38,610 bases of DNA from JTS-AC122 sp050246015 (GCA_050246015.1 JBFWWU010000029.1:1-38610); one strand, 5' to 3'; positions 25,368-33,729 are shown, counted from the first letter of the stretch. The notes: a model not told the origin generated them from the sequence alone. Made by a program: numbers and translations.

Positions 25368-26413
25368 TGTGGCACGTCCTGATCGCCCTCGGAGTGCTCG
25401 GCGTGGTGTCGCTGGGCGAGTGGCTCCACGCGCGGCGCGTCGCCCGGGTCGCGCGGCTGGCGTTCGGGGCGTCCGCCCGGCCCGCACTCTGGGTGTTCGC
25501 CGTCCCGCTCGCCCGACCCATCGCCGCCGCGATCGCGACCTGGGGCCTGCTCTTCCTCGCCACATTCGATCCCGTCGAGATCGACAAGAAGCCCAACCCG
25601 ATCGCGTCCAAGCACCTCTTGATCTGCCTGGACGCCTCTCCCTCGATGCAGGTCAAGGACGCCGGGCCCGACCGCGAAAAAGTCAGTCGCGCCTCCTGGG
25701 CCGGGAAGATCGCCCAGGGAATCCTCGACCGCCTCGACATGGAATCCACCCGCATCACCATCGTCGCGTTCTACACCGAGGCCCTCCCCGTGGTGCAGGA
25801 GACGTTCGACAAGGAGGTCGTGCGCAACGCGCTGGACGGGCTCCCGATGTACGTCGCCTTTCAACCCGGCGCGACCAATATCCAGGAAGGCGTCACCAAG
25901 GCGATGGAGTACGCGCGCCGCTGGCCCGAGCAGTCCGCCACCCTCCTGGTCATCAGCGACGGCGACGCCATCAAGTCCGCCCCGCCTAACTACATCCCCG
26001 CGTCGATCGCCGACACCATCGTGATCGGCGTCGGCGACCCCGTCAAGCCGTCGATCGTCGGCGGGCACAGCAGCCGCCAGGATTCAATGTCGCTCAAGCA
26101 ACTCGCCGCGCGCCTCCGCGGGTACTACCACGAGGGAAACACCAAGCACCTCCCCAGCGATGTGCTCGACAAACTCACCATGATCAAGCCGCGCATCGGC
26201 GACCGCTACGGTCAGCGCGACCTGGCGATCCTCTGCACCATCATCGGGTGCGCCACGCTCGCGCTGGTCGGCCCCGCGATGTCGATCCTCGGCCGATCGT
26301 GGACGTTCTCGCGCAATCGGCGCGAGGCGGCACGCCGCCCGTCGGCGCTCCCGGCGAGCCCCGCGCCCGCGGTGTACAACGCGCCAGCCGTCCCGACGTC
26401 GACCGCGGGTTAG
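25367..26413 (+). CDS. VWA-domain membrane protein, BatB-like
   Basis: 348 residues from the ATG at 25367; in-frame GTG codons at 25361 and 25364 would add two residues at most. Two N-terminal hydrophobic segments (VLIALGVLGVVSLGEWL, PIAAAIATWGLLFLATF) precede a VWA domain with MIDAS residues DASPS (D89), the Thr in GATNIQEGV and the Asp in VISDGDA. A C-terminal helix (LAILCTIIGCATLALVGPA) and an Ala/Pro-rich tail follow. It pairs with the preceding VWA protein; two such proteins side by side are normal for Bat operons. No TPR-type BatC follows. Confidence 0.87.
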   Translation: MWHVLIALGVLGVVSLGEWLHARRVARVARLAFGASARPALWVFAVPLARPIAAAIATWGLLFLATFDPVEIDKKPNPIASKHLLICLDASPSMQVKDAGPDREKVSRASWAGKIAQGILDRLDMESTRITIVAFYTEALPVVQETFDKEVVRNALDGLPMYVAFQPGATNIQEGVTKAMEYARRWPEQSATLLVISDGDAIKSAPPNYIPASIADTIVIGVGDPVKPSIVGGHSSRQDSMSLKQLAARLRGYYHEGNTKHLPSDVLDKLTMIKPRIGDRYGQRDLAILCTIIGCATLALVGPAMSILGRSWTFSRNRREAARRPSALPASPAPAVYNAPAVPTSTAG

Positions 26414-26416
26414 CGC

Positions 26417-26865
26417 ATGAAAATCAACTCCCTCTCTCCCATCCTCAACGTCTCCGACGTCCCGGCCAGCGTGACCTGGTTCGAGTCGCTTGGCTGGTCT
26501 CGCGCGTTCACGTGGAACTCCGGCGGCATGATCCCCGCCGCCGCGCTGGAGAATGCCCTGGGCCCCGCGCACTTCGCCGGCGTCTGCGCCGACCCCGCGC
26601 TGCCCGGCCAGGAGACCACCGTCTTCCTCTGCAAGGACGCACAGGGTGCCCGCGTCCGCGCCCATGCCCGGGGCCCCACGACGACCGCTGCGGCGGGGTG
26701 TGGATGAGTTGGTGGGTCCAGGACGTTGACGCCGCGCACGCCGAGTGCATCCGGGCGAACGTCGAGATCATCCGCCCGCCGGTGAACGAGCCCTGGCACG
26801 TGCGGGAGATGCTGATCCGGCACCCCGACGGGCATTACTTCCGCGTGAGCGGCCCGGTCAAGTAG
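26417..26865 (+). pseudogene. VOC (glyoxalase/bleomycin-resistance fold) protein, frameshifted
   Basis: The first part, from the ATG at 26417, reads KINSLSPILNVSDVPASVTWFESLGWSRAF and TTVFLCKDAQGA, a clear VOC half. The frame then runs into a stop at 26705-26707. The second half is in the -1 frame: DRCGGVWMSWWVQDVDAAH and MLIRHPDGHYFRVSGPVK, ending at 26865. Adding one C to the CCCC run at 26674-26677 gives a continuous ARGPHDDRCGGVWMSWW and restores one protein of about 149 residues. The start lies 3 bases after the VWA gene, so it is the last gene of that transcript. It may be a sequencing or assembly error rather than a real lesion. Confidence 0.78.
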
Positions 26866-26884
26866 CGCGCCGATCGTCATGCCA

Positions 26885-27448
26885 TCACGACCCCGGCCGG
26901 CGACTGACCGGTCGCCGTGCTGCTCCCGGGAGCGGGAACTCAACCTCGACGGACCCGCCGATTTCCAGGTCCGTCCAGCGCCGCGACAGCGACTCGAACC
27001 GCTCAAAGATCGCCCCCACCTCCGGGACCGACAGTGATCGTTCCGGCAACCTCGCCGCCCCGAGCGTGCTCGTCAGTTCCGCGTTGACCTCCTCGGCGCT
27101 GAGCGCCAGCACATCCGCGTCGGCGCCGAGCCCAGGCTCAAACGCACGCGACAACGCGGCGACCAGGTGCTCGACCACCACCGCGCTTGTCGGCAGCGTG
27201 CGGTACAGCGGATGGGCATGGTCGCTGAACGCCTCCAGCGGCCAGCCCGAGTGAACCAGCCCGAAGAACGCATCGCGGATGTCCAGCGTCGTCTCGACGG
27301 CGTAGTGCATCAGGTCGTGCATCGCGAAGAACCCGCCGTGGCCGCTGCGCTGCACGTCAACGCTCGCGTCATCACGGACAAAGGTGAGCGCGACCCCGAT
27401 GCCCCCCGCGCCGTCGCCGCTGCGCACTTTCTTGAATCGGGCCAGCAT
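26885..27448 (-). CDS. Conserved-looking protein with HDLMHYAVE motif, unknown function
   Basis: 187 residues. MLARFKKVRSGDGAGGIGVALTFVRDDASVDVQRS is followed by GFFAMHDLMHYAVETTLDIRDAFFGLVHSGWPLEAF, a helical segment with two histidines and an acidic residue that could bind metal or a cofactor. The C-terminal half is helical, then the protein ends with a short beta-like part (DLEIGGSVEVEFPLPG). No signal peptide or membrane segment is seen. I do not recognise the family. It has a clean leaderless-type promoter and is divergent from the TIM-barrel gene. Confidence 0.65.
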   Translation of the reverse strand: MLARFKKVRSGDGAGGIGVALTFVRDDASVDVQRSGHGGFFAMHDLMHYAVETTLDIRDAFFGLVHSGWPLEAFSDHAHPLYRTLPTSAVVVEHLVAALSRAFEPGLGADADVLALSAEEVNAELTSTLGAARLPERSLSVPEVGAIFERFESLSRRWTDLEIGGSVEVEFPLPGAARRPVSRRPGS

Positions 27449-27453
27449 GGTGA

Positions 27454-27459
27454 ATTATG
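27454..27459 (-). promoter_or_regulatory. -10 box for leaderless HDLMHYAVE gene
   Basis: On the minus strand CATAAT ends five bases before the ATG at 27448, with no Shine-Dalgarno sequence. Confidence 0.42.
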
Positions 27460-27543
27460 GCGCGCCCGCGAGTTCCCGCGGAAGAAACCCCCGGCTTCGC
27501 GGAATGCCCCGAGATGGAGGCCGGCGGGCCGTGAAGAGGGGGG

Positions 27544-27549
27544 TACACT
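27544..27549 (+). promoter_or_regulatory. -10 box for leaderless TIM-barrel gene
   Basis: TACACT ends eight bases before the ATG at 27558, with no Shine-Dalgarno sequence. Confidence 0.4.
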
Positions 27550-27557
27550 CCCGCACT

Positions 27558-28571
27558 ATGGCACGACCCATCACCCTCTTCACCGGCCAGTGGGCCGATC
27601 TTCCCATCGCCGTCATGGCTGAAAAGGCCGCCTCCTTCGGGTACGACGGCATCGAACTCGCCTGCTGGGGTGACCACTTCGAGGTGAGCAAGGCGATCAA
27701 GGACAAGCACTACTGCCAGTCGCGGCACGACCTGCTCGCCGCCCACGGCCTTGAGTGCCGGGCCATCTCCAATCACCTGGTCGGCCAGGCCGTCTGCGAC
27801 GAGATCGACCTTCGCCACAGGGCGATCCTCCCCAAGCATGTCTGGGGAAGCGGCGCCAGCCCCGACGCGGAGTCGGTCCGTCGCCGCGCCGCCGCCGAGA
27901 TGATCGACACCGCCCGCGCCGCCGCCAAGTTCGGCGTCAGCGTCGTCAACGGCTTCACCGGCTCGTCCATCTGGGGCAAGTTCTACTTCTTCCCCCCGAC
28001 GACCGAGAAAGAAGTCGATGCCGGATTCAGGGATTTCGCGAAGCGTTGGACGCCCATCCTGAGCGCCTTCAAGATAGAAGGCGTGAAGTTCGCCCTCGAA
28101 GTGCACCCGGGCGAGATCGCCTACGACATCCACACCGCGCGACGCGCCCTCGACGCCGTCAACGGCCACCCCGCCTTCGGCTTCAACTTCGACCCCAGCC
28201 ACCTCCACTGGCAGTTCGTCGATCCCGTCGCCTTCATCAACGAGTTCCCGGATCGCATCTTCCACGTCCACGTCAAGGACTGCGCCCGCACGCTCGACGG
28301 ACGCTCCGGCATCCTCGCGTCCCACATCCAGTTCGGCCAGGCCGGTCGCGGGTGGGACTTCCGCTCCCCAGGCCGCGGCGACGTCAACTTCGAAGAGATC
28401 ATCCGCGCCCTCAACCGCATCAACTACGACGGCCCCCTGAGCGTCGAGTGGGAGGACGCCGGCATGGACCGCGAGGCCGGCGCCGAAGAAGCCTGCCGCT
28501 TCGTCGCCGCGCTGGATTTCACCCCCAGCGCCCGCGCCTTCGACGCGGCGTTCGAGAAGAAGAAAAAGTAA
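27558..28571 (+). CDS. Sugar phosphate isomerase/epimerase-like TIM barrel
   Basis: 337 residues of the AP endonuclease 2/xylose isomerase-like superfamily. Visible barrel strands and metal-site candidates are FGYDGIELACWGDHF, ISNHLVGQAVCD, VKFALEVHPGEIAYD (Glu), FGFNFDPSHLHWQ (Asp and His), IFHVHVKDCARTLDG (His) and GPLSVEWEDAGMD (Glu). This pattern fits a divalent-metal isomerase or epimerase acting on a sugar or inositol derivative. The tail ends in a Lys run. There are no sugar-uptake genes beside it, so the substrate is open. A longer upstream frame overlaps the divergent gene and is rejected. Confidence 0.85.
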   Translation: MARPITLFTGQWADLPIAVMAEKAASFGYDGIELACWGDHFEVSKAIKDKHYCQSRHDLLAAHGLECRAISNHLVGQAVCDEIDLRHRAILPKHVWGSGASPDAESVRRRAAAEMIDTARAAAKFGVSVVNGFTGSSIWGKFYFFPPTTEKEVDAGFRDFAKRWTPILSAFKIEGVKFALEVHPGEIAYDIHTARRALDAVNGHPAFGFNFDPSHLHWQFVDPVAFINEFPDRIFHVHVKDCARTLDGRSGILASHIQFGQAGRGWDFRSPGRGDVNFEEIIRALNRINYDGPLSVEWEDAGMDREAGAEEACRFVAALDFTPSARAFDAAFEKKKK

Positions 28572-28608
28572 ACCCGCGATCACGTGTCGTTCTTCCAGCA
28601 ACATCGTG

Positions 28609-28832
28609 TATACTCCTCTGACGCGGCCCGCGCCTTGCCAGGTCAGCCGCGGAGAGGATCGGCCTATGCCTGCCACGGTCACAGCCTGATGTGCGCTTTC
28701 CACCGCTGACCGCTCCGCCCACGCGCCGGTCAGCCGCGTGGACCCCTTCGAACTCGCTGTCAGTTCCAGGCTCTTGCACGCGCCGAGCCGGCGATCGCTC
28801 CGCGCGGTCTCCCCTTCAGGCTTCCCCCACAC
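28609..28832 (+). promoter_or_regulatory. Promoter and possibly structured leader of the RNHCP gene
   Basis: A -10 box TATACT at 28609-28614 opens a leader of about 215 bases. It holds GGTCAGCCGCG twice (28641-28651 and 28728-28738) and the complement GCTGACC between them (28705-28711). The second copy can form an 8-bp hairpin, GCTGACCG/CGGTCAGC with a 14-base loop; the first copy could pair with the same middle segment instead. Such mutually exclusive stems occur in attenuators and riboswitches. No match to a known RNA class is recognised, and no T-run follows the hairpin. Confidence 0.35.
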
Positions 28833-29182
28833 ATGTCCCACAAATCCCGAGCCGACCTCGGCTTCCACTGCGCGCACTGCGGCTGGAACGTCCCGCCACA
28901 CGCCTTCGGCACACGCCATCGCAACCACTGCCCGCGCTGCCTCTGGTCTCGCCACCTCGACGATGAGCCCGGAGACCGCCGCTGTCCCTGCGCCCAGCCC
29001 ATGGCCCCATCGCCATCGAAGTCCGCGGCGGGGGTGAGTGGGCCATCGTCCACCGCTGCACCGGCTGCGGCATCCTGCGCACCAACCGAATCGCCGGCGA
29101 CGACCACGAACGCGCGCTCCTCGCCCTGGCGCTGCGCCCCATCTCCAGCCCCGCGTTCCCACTTGACCGACTCAGCGATTGA
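28833..29182 (+). pseudogene. RNHCP-domain protein, frameshifted
   Basis: The N-terminal part has the RNHCP signature: FHCAHCGWNVPPHAFGTRHRNHCPRCLWSRHLDDEPGDR, with paired CxxC motifs that suggest a zinc site. After PMAP the frame changes; the continuation is in the next frame as IAIEVRGGGEWAIVHRCTGCGILRTNRIAGDDHERALLALAL and ends at the TGA at 29180-29182. Adding one C to the CCCC run at 29005-29008 rejoins the halves into one protein of about 116 residues. The frame as read instead continues to 29192 with a Ser/Pro-rich tail. The RNHCP family has no established function. The frameshift may be a sequencing error. Confidence 0.8.
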
Positions 29183-29369
29183 GAAAAAGTGACTTCTTCG
29201 CCCCCTCGCCACTGGTATCGCGCGCGTCGGTGGCTATTCTTGAACAGTTGAAATATCGATCCGATTGTCGGCTGGCGACTCTCGCGCCGCCGCCTCCCTG
29301 TTACTTACGCCAGTTTCAATTATCGCCGTCCCGTTTCCTATTCCACCGAGTCACTTCAGGAGCAAGTGA

Positions 29370-29831
29370 TTGTTCTCGCAAACGACGGAATACGCGGTCA
29401 GGGCCATGGCGTGGCTCGCGCTCACACCCAACGAGCTGGTTCCGACTGTCTCTCTGGCCGAGCACACGCAGGTGCCCTCGCACTACCTCGCGAAGGTGCT
29501 CCAGCAACTCGCCGCCGCAGAGCTCATCACCGGCCGGCGCGGGGTCGGCGGCGGGTATCGCCTGTCGCGCCCCGCCGGCGAAATCAGCGTCATGTCGGTC
29601 GTCCGCGCCGTGTCATCGCTCGAGCGGATCACCACCTGCCCCCTCGGCATCGCCAGCCACGGGCCCAACCTCTGTCCCCTGCATCGCCTGATGGATCAGG
29701 CCGCCAAGGTGGTCATCGAGGTCCTCGAAGGCCGCTCCCTTGCAGACCTCATCAACCAGCCGGGCATGAATACCCCGCTGTGCAACACGGCTCCGGGCAC
29801 CACCGTTCCACTCTCCCTCAATCGCACCTGA
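29370..29831 (+). CDS. Rrf2-family transcriptional regulator
   Basis: 153 residues from a TTG start with an AGGAG ribosome-binding site about ten bases upstream. The N-terminal winged helix (SQTTEYAVRAMAWLAL ... SLAEHTQVPSHYLAKVLQQLAAAELITGRRGVGGGYRL) is the Rrf2 consensus. Cysteines at 90, 102 and 138 could ligate an iron-sulfur cluster; the first two lie in TTCPLGIASHGPNLCPLH, like IscR/NsrR-type sensors, although their spacing differs. The 187-base upstream region (29183-29369) is AT-richer than its surroundings and may hold its own operator. No iron-sulfur assembly genes are adjacent, so the signal and targets are unknown. Confidence 0.87.
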   Translation: MFSQTTEYAVRAMAWLALTPNELVPTVSLAEHTQVPSHYLAKVLQQLAAAELITGRRGVGGGYRLSRPAGEISVMSVVRAVSSLERITTCPLGIASHGPNLCPLHRLMDQAAKVVIEVLEGRSLADLINQPGMNTPLCNTAPGTTVPLSLNRT

Positions 29832-29857
29832 CGCTCGGGCTCCTCACGGGGCGGCGC

Positions 29858-30547
29858 TCACACCGGGTGCGACCAGTCCATGCGCCGTGGCTTGATCACC
29901 CGCGCCGGGTTCCCACCGACCACCACGTCCGCCGGGACGTCCTGCATCACGACCGCCCGCGCGCCCACGACCGCGTTATTCCCGATCGTCACCCCGGGGC
30001 CCACGAACGCCCCGGCGCAGACCCACACCCCGCCCCCGATCGTGATCGTCGGCCTCACCAGCGGCAGGTGCGGCTTGCAGTAATCGTGCGTCCCCGCGCA
30101 CAGATACGCGTCCTGCGACACCGTCGTGTGCGGCCCGATCGAAATCGGTCCCAGGTTGTACACGGTCACATTCTCCGCCAGCCAGGTGTGCTCACCCATC
30201 GTCAGCAGCCACGGGTGGATCACCTTCGTCGATGCCTTGGTCGCGCTGGTGGACGGGATGATCGCGCCGAAGCGTCGAAGCCAGAACCGGCGCCAGCCGT
30301 GCGCCCGTCGCGGGCTGAAGCGGATCAGCGTTCGCTGCACCCATTCCCAGGCAAACCGCCGCGCATACTCACGCACCGAGTACGGATACCCCTCCCCCCG
30401 GTCCAGGCGCTGAAAGATATCGCGCGGCCTCGCTGACGCCGGGCTCGGCGCCTCCCGTCCACGCTCCGCGGACGACCCCCCCGCCCGGCCCACGCCGGGC
30501 GCGGCCGCTGACTCGGGCGTCGGAATGTCCTCGGTCACGCCAGACAT
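29858..30547 (-). CDS. Hexapeptide-repeat acyltransferase, polysaccharide type
   Basis: 229 residues. A disordered Pro/Ala-rich N-terminus of about 45 residues is followed by a short helical part (YSVREYARRFAWEWVQRTLIRFSPRRAHGWRRFWLRRFGA). The left-handed beta helix covers about 110-215, with ENVTVYNLGPISIGPHTTVSQDAYLCAGTHDY (the catalytic-type His) and TIGGGVWVCAGAFVGPGVTIGNNAVVGARAVVMQDVPADVVVGGNPA. This matches acetyltransferases of exopolysaccharide or colanic-acid clusters. It is divergent from a glycosyltransferase gene, which supports a role in decorating a surface glycan. Confidence 0.85.
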   Translation of the reverse strand: MSGVTEDIPTPESAAAPGVGRAGGSSAERGREAPSPASARPRDIFQRLDRGEGYPYSVREYARRFAWEWVQRTLIRFSPRRAHGWRRFWLRRFGAIIPSTSATKASTKVIHPWLLTMGEHTWLAENVTVYNLGPISIGPHTTVSQDAYLCAGTHDYCKPHLPLVRPTITIGGGVWVCAGAFVGPGVTIGNNAVVGARAVVMQDVPADVVVGGNPARVIKPRRMDWSHPV

Positions 30548-30770
30548 GGCTCGTGAAGCGATCGTACCCGGCCCCTACGTACTATCGGCTCCCGGCTCGC
30601 TAAGGTTCGAATCCATCCCAAAGGATTGCGAACATCATGCGGCCCATTGGCCGGGCACACCGCTGCTCAATGCCCCCGACGCATCTGCTCCACTCCGACA
30701 ACCGATGTGATACGCCGCGGGTCGGCTGGCCGGGTACGCTTGCCGCCGCGCAACTTTCGCCAGGGTCCCG

Positions 30771-31955
30771 ATGCTCCGAGTCGCACACGTCATCGAGTCC
30801 GCCGACGCCCGCTCCGGCGGCACGACCACCGCGTTCCTGAGCATCCTCGACGCGATCGACGCCCGCGCCGACCGTCTCCGCGCCACCGCCTACACCGTTC
30901 GGCCGCCGCCTGATGACCCGCTCTGGCAGCGGATCAACGCCGAGCCGGAGCGATTCAAACTCGCGGACTCCCGCGGCCGGCTCCGTCGCCCAGCCCACTT
31001 GGGACGCCTGCTCGCGGACGACATCGCCGCCAGCAACTACGACGTTCTGCACATCCACGGCATGTGGTCCCCGGACCTGGTCCACGCCGCGGCCGCCGCC
31101 AAGGCCGCCGGCATCCCCGTCCTCTGGCAGTCCCACGGGATGATGCTCCGCTGGGCGATGAACTACAAGCGCCTCAAGAAGCGCGTGTTCATGGCCATGG
31201 GCCTGCGCAGGGCCCTGCGTGATGCCAGCGGTTTCATCTGCATGACCCGTGACGAGATCGTGCAGAGCGTCTTTCCTGACACCTGCCTCCCGGAACGAAA
31301 GTTCCTGGTCCCGCTCCCCGTGACCATGCCGCCCCGGACTCCCGATCGCGCGTCGCTCCGCGCCGCGGGCCGCGAGCGATGGGGGCTCCCCGGCGACGCG
31401 GCCGTCTTCGCGTTCCTCGGTCGGCTGCACCCCGTGAAGCGCGTAGACATGACCATCGACGCCTTCGCCGCCGCGATCTCCGGCCCCCTCGACGCTCACG
31501 CACGTCTGCTCATCCTCGGCAAGGGCGACGACGAGTACGAACGCATGCTCCGCGACCTCTGCCACCGGCTCGGCGTCGCCGACCGCGTCGTCTTCGCCGG
31601 CTGGGTCGGCGCCGACCTCAAGCCCCTCGCCCTCGCCGCCGCCGAGGCGCTCGTCGTCAACTCCTCCATCGAGAGTTTCGGCTACGTCCTCTTCGAGGCC
31701 ATCGCCGTCGGGACTCCCGTGATCATCACCGGCAACATCTCGCTCGCGACCGAGTTCCAGCAGGCCGGCGCCGCGATCCGCGCCGACAACACCACGACCG
31801 CCCTCGCCGCCGCCATGCGCGACATGGCGCGCCGTTCGCCCGATGCCCGACGCGACATGGCCGATCGGGGCTTCGCCTGGGCTCGCCAGGCCTTCTCGCT
31901 GGACACCGTCGGCCGCCTCCTGGAAGAAACCTACCACGCCGTGATCCGCCGTTGA
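30771..31955 (+). CDS. Glycosyltransferase family 4 (GT-B)
   Basis: 394 residues. The N-terminal acceptor domain opens MLRVAHVIESADARSGGTTTAFLSIL, a classic GT4 start, with VLHIHGMWSPDLVHAA and LWQSHGMMLRWAMNYKRLKK. The C-terminal donor domain has FAFLGRLHPVKRVDMTIDAFA, LLILGKGDDEYERML and the E-x7-E motif within NSSIESFGYVLFEAIAVGTPVI. It is likely to add a hexose to a membrane-linked glycan. The GT2 gene follows after 32 bases. A TACGCT box at 30735-30740 could be its promoter; the 223 bases between it and the acetyltransferase otherwise show nothing. Confidence 0.9.
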   Translation: MLRVAHVIESADARSGGTTTAFLSILDAIDARADRLRATAYTVRPPPDDPLWQRINAEPERFKLADSRGRLRRPAHLGRLLADDIAASNYDVLHIHGMWSPDLVHAAAAAKAAGIPVLWQSHGMMLRWAMNYKRLKKRVFMAMGLRRALRDASGFICMTRDEIVQSVFPDTCLPERKFLVPLPVTMPPRTPDRASLRAAGRERWGLPGDAAVFAFLGRLHPVKRVDMTIDAFAAAISGPLDAHARLLILGKGDDEYERMLRDLCHRLGVADRVVFAGWVGADLKPLALAAAEALVVNSSIESFGYVLFEAIAVGTPVIITGNISLATEFQQAGAAIRADNTTTALAAAMRDMARRSPDARRDMADRGFAWARQAFSLDTVGRLLEETYHAVIRR

Positions 31956-31987
31956 CTCAACGCCCCGGGCCGCGCACGATCCTCCGC

Positions 31988-32809
31988 ATGCCCAGCCCCG
32001 ACGCACGCTTGCCGATGTCCGCCGCCATCGTGTGCAAGAACAACCGGGACACCATCGCGCGCACGCTCGAAACCGTCGCCGGGCTCGCCTCACAGATCGT
32101 CGCGGTGGATTCCGGCTCCACCGACGGCACCATCGCCCTGCTCGAACAGTTCGGGTGCACGATCATCCGCTCCGCCTGGCTCGGTCACGTCAAAACCAAG
32201 CAGGTCGCGCTCGAAGCATGCACGCACCCCTGGGTCCTCTGCATCGATTCCGACGAGTCCATCGAGCCCGATCTGGCCCGGTCCATCCGCGAGGCGCTGC
32301 TCGCCCCCGCCACGGCGTGCCCGGGTTACGACGTCAACCGCAAGATCTACTACCGCGGCGTCCCGCTCAACCACGCCTGGCAACCCGAATGGCGCACCCG
32401 CCTCGTGCGGCGCGACGCCTTCCGCTGGGGCGGGCTCGATCCGCACGACTCGCTCGGGCCGATCGCGCCCGGCGTCACCACGCGCCGCCTCCGCGGGACC
32501 TTGCGCCACGATTCCATCTCCACCTTCGCCGACTTCTTCGTGAAGCAGGCCTCGCACGCCCGCACCATGGCCCAAAGCCTCCACGCCGCCGGGGAGCGAG
32601 GCTCCCTCGGGCGCCTGCTCACCTCGCCGATCGGCGCTTTGGCCAAACAGGTGATCGTCAAGCAGGCCTGGCGCGACGGCTACGCCGGCTGGCTCGCCGC
32701 CGCGTCCACCGCCGCGGGCACCCTCATCAAGCACGCCGTGCTCATCGAACTCTCCCGCATGCCCGGGCCGCCGACCTCGCCGGGCACGGACGCTGTGCCC
32801 AAGCCTTGA
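31988..32809 (+). CDS. Glycosyltransferase family 2, WaaE/KdtX-like
   Basis: 273 residues. The GT-A core has SAAIVCKNNRDTIARTLETVAGLASQIVAVDSGSTDGT, with the first catalytic Asp, and VLCIDSDESIEPDLARSIREAL with the DxD motif. The rest (KIYYRGVPLNHAWQPEWRTRLVRRDAFRW ... PHDSL ... LRHDSISTFADFFVKQASHARTMAQ) is the layout of LPS-core beta-1,4-glucosyltransferases of the WaaE/KdtX type. A second in-frame ATG lies at 32015, nine codons downstream. It is probably cotranscribed with the GT4 gene. Confidence 0.88.
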   Translation: MPSPDARLPMSAAIVCKNNRDTIARTLETVAGLASQIVAVDSGSTDGTIALLEQFGCTIIRSAWLGHVKTKQVALEACTHPWVLCIDSDESIEPDLARSIREALLAPATACPGYDVNRKIYYRGVPLNHAWQPEWRTRLVRRDAFRWGGLDPHDSLGPIAPGVTTRRLRGTLRHDSISTFADFFVKQASHARTMAQSLHAAGERGSLGRLLTSPIGALAKQVIVKQAWRDGYAGWLAAASTAAGTLIKHAVLIELSRMPGPPTSPGTDAVPKP

Positions 32810-32859
32810 TCGCGCTCGCGCCCATCAACTGATGTCCATGCCCCCCGCGCCCGCCCCGC

Positions 32860-33729
32860 TTACCCCTTCGGCGGATACTCGTACACCCCGCGCCCGGACT
32901 TGTCCCCCAGCCGCCCCTCCTTCACCAGTTGCTTCAGCCGCGGGCACGCGCGGAAGCGCTCGTTCCCAAACCCGTCGGCGAGCACGTCCATGATGTGCAC
33001 GCACGTATCAAGACCGATGTAGTCCGCCAGACGCAGCGGGCCCATCGGGAAGTTGCACCCCAGCGTCATGATCCCGTCGATCGCCTCGGGCTCCGCGACC
33101 CCCTCGTTCCATGCGTGGAACGCCTCGTTGATCATCGGCATCAGCACGCGGTTGCTCACGAACCCCGGGAAGTCGTTGGCCTTCAGCGGCGTCTTGCCCA
33201 TCTTCGTCGCCAGCGCCATCGTGCGCTCCACCACCGCGTCACTCGTCGGCCGCCCCTTGATCACCTCCACCAGCCTCATCAGCGGCACCGGGTTGAAGAA
33301 GTGCATCCCGACCACCCTCGACCCCGACGCCCCGCACGCGGACGCGATCTCGCTGATGCTGATGCTCGACGTGTTCGTCGCGAGCACGACGTTCGGATCC
33401 GGGAACATCGCCGCGAGCCTCGCGAACAGTTCCTTCTTCACCTTCGCGTCCTCGACGATCGCCTCGACGACCCATCCCGCTCCCTTGAGTTCCTCCAGCG
33501 CCGTCACGAACCGGATGCGGCTCAGCGACGCCTCCATCTCCGCCGCCGAGATCTTCTGCTTTTCAACCAGTTTCGACAACGACTTCTTGTGCACCGCCTT
33601 GCACTTCTCGATCGCGCCGGGGAACGCGTCAAAGACGATGGCCTCGAAGCCCGATGTCGCCGCAACCTGCGCGATGCCGCCGCCCATTTGGCCGGCGCCG
33701 ATGACCGCGATCGTGTGTGGGAGTGTCAT
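32860..33729 (-). CDS. hbd: 3-hydroxybutyryl-CoA dehydrogenase
   Basis: NAD(P)-dependent oxidation of 3-hydroxyacyl-CoA, or the reverse reaction. 289 residues, the usual length of the monofunctional enzyme. The Rossmann motif is IAVIGAGQMGGGIAQVAA. The catalytic region has ATNTSSISISEIA with the conserved Ser/Asn, and GMHFFNPVPLMRLVEVIKG with H143. The C-terminal dimerisation domain has KANDFPGFVSNRVLMPMINEA and the end motif GRLGDKSGRGVYEY. No other beta-oxidation or butyrate gene is near, so the pathway is not determined. It is divergent from the decarboxylase gene. Confidence 0.93.
   Translation of the reverse strand: MTLPHTIAVIGAGQMGGGIAQVAATSGFEAIVFDAFPGAIEKCKAVHKKSLSKLVEKQKISAAEMEASLSRIRFVTALEELKGAGWVVEAIVEDAKVKKELFARLAAMFPDPNVVLATNTSSISISEIASACGASGSRVVGMHFFNPVPLMRLVEVIKGRPTSDAVVERTMALATKMGKTPLKANDFPGFVSNRVLMPMINEAFHAWNEGVAEPEAIDGIMTLGCNFPMGPLRLADYIGLDTCVHIMDVLADGFGNERFRACPRLKQLVKEGRLGDKSGRGVYEYPPKG

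Noticed and set aside
26674..26677. Programmed ribosomal frameshifting in the VOC gene
   Set aside because: CCCC in GGCCCCA is not a known slippery heptamer, there is no downstream pseudoknot that I can see, and VOC proteins do not need it; sequencing error explains both this and the RNHCP case.
30604..30614. GGTTCGAATCC, which looks like a tRNA T-arm
   Set aside because: The flanking bases do not pair as a T-stem beyond two pairs, and no anticodon arm, D-arm or acceptor stem is found upstream.
32806..32828. TTGAT/ATCAA inverted repeat after the GT2 gene, as a terminator
   Set aside because: Only five base pairs plus a short GC core and no T-run follows; evidence is too weak to list as a terminator.
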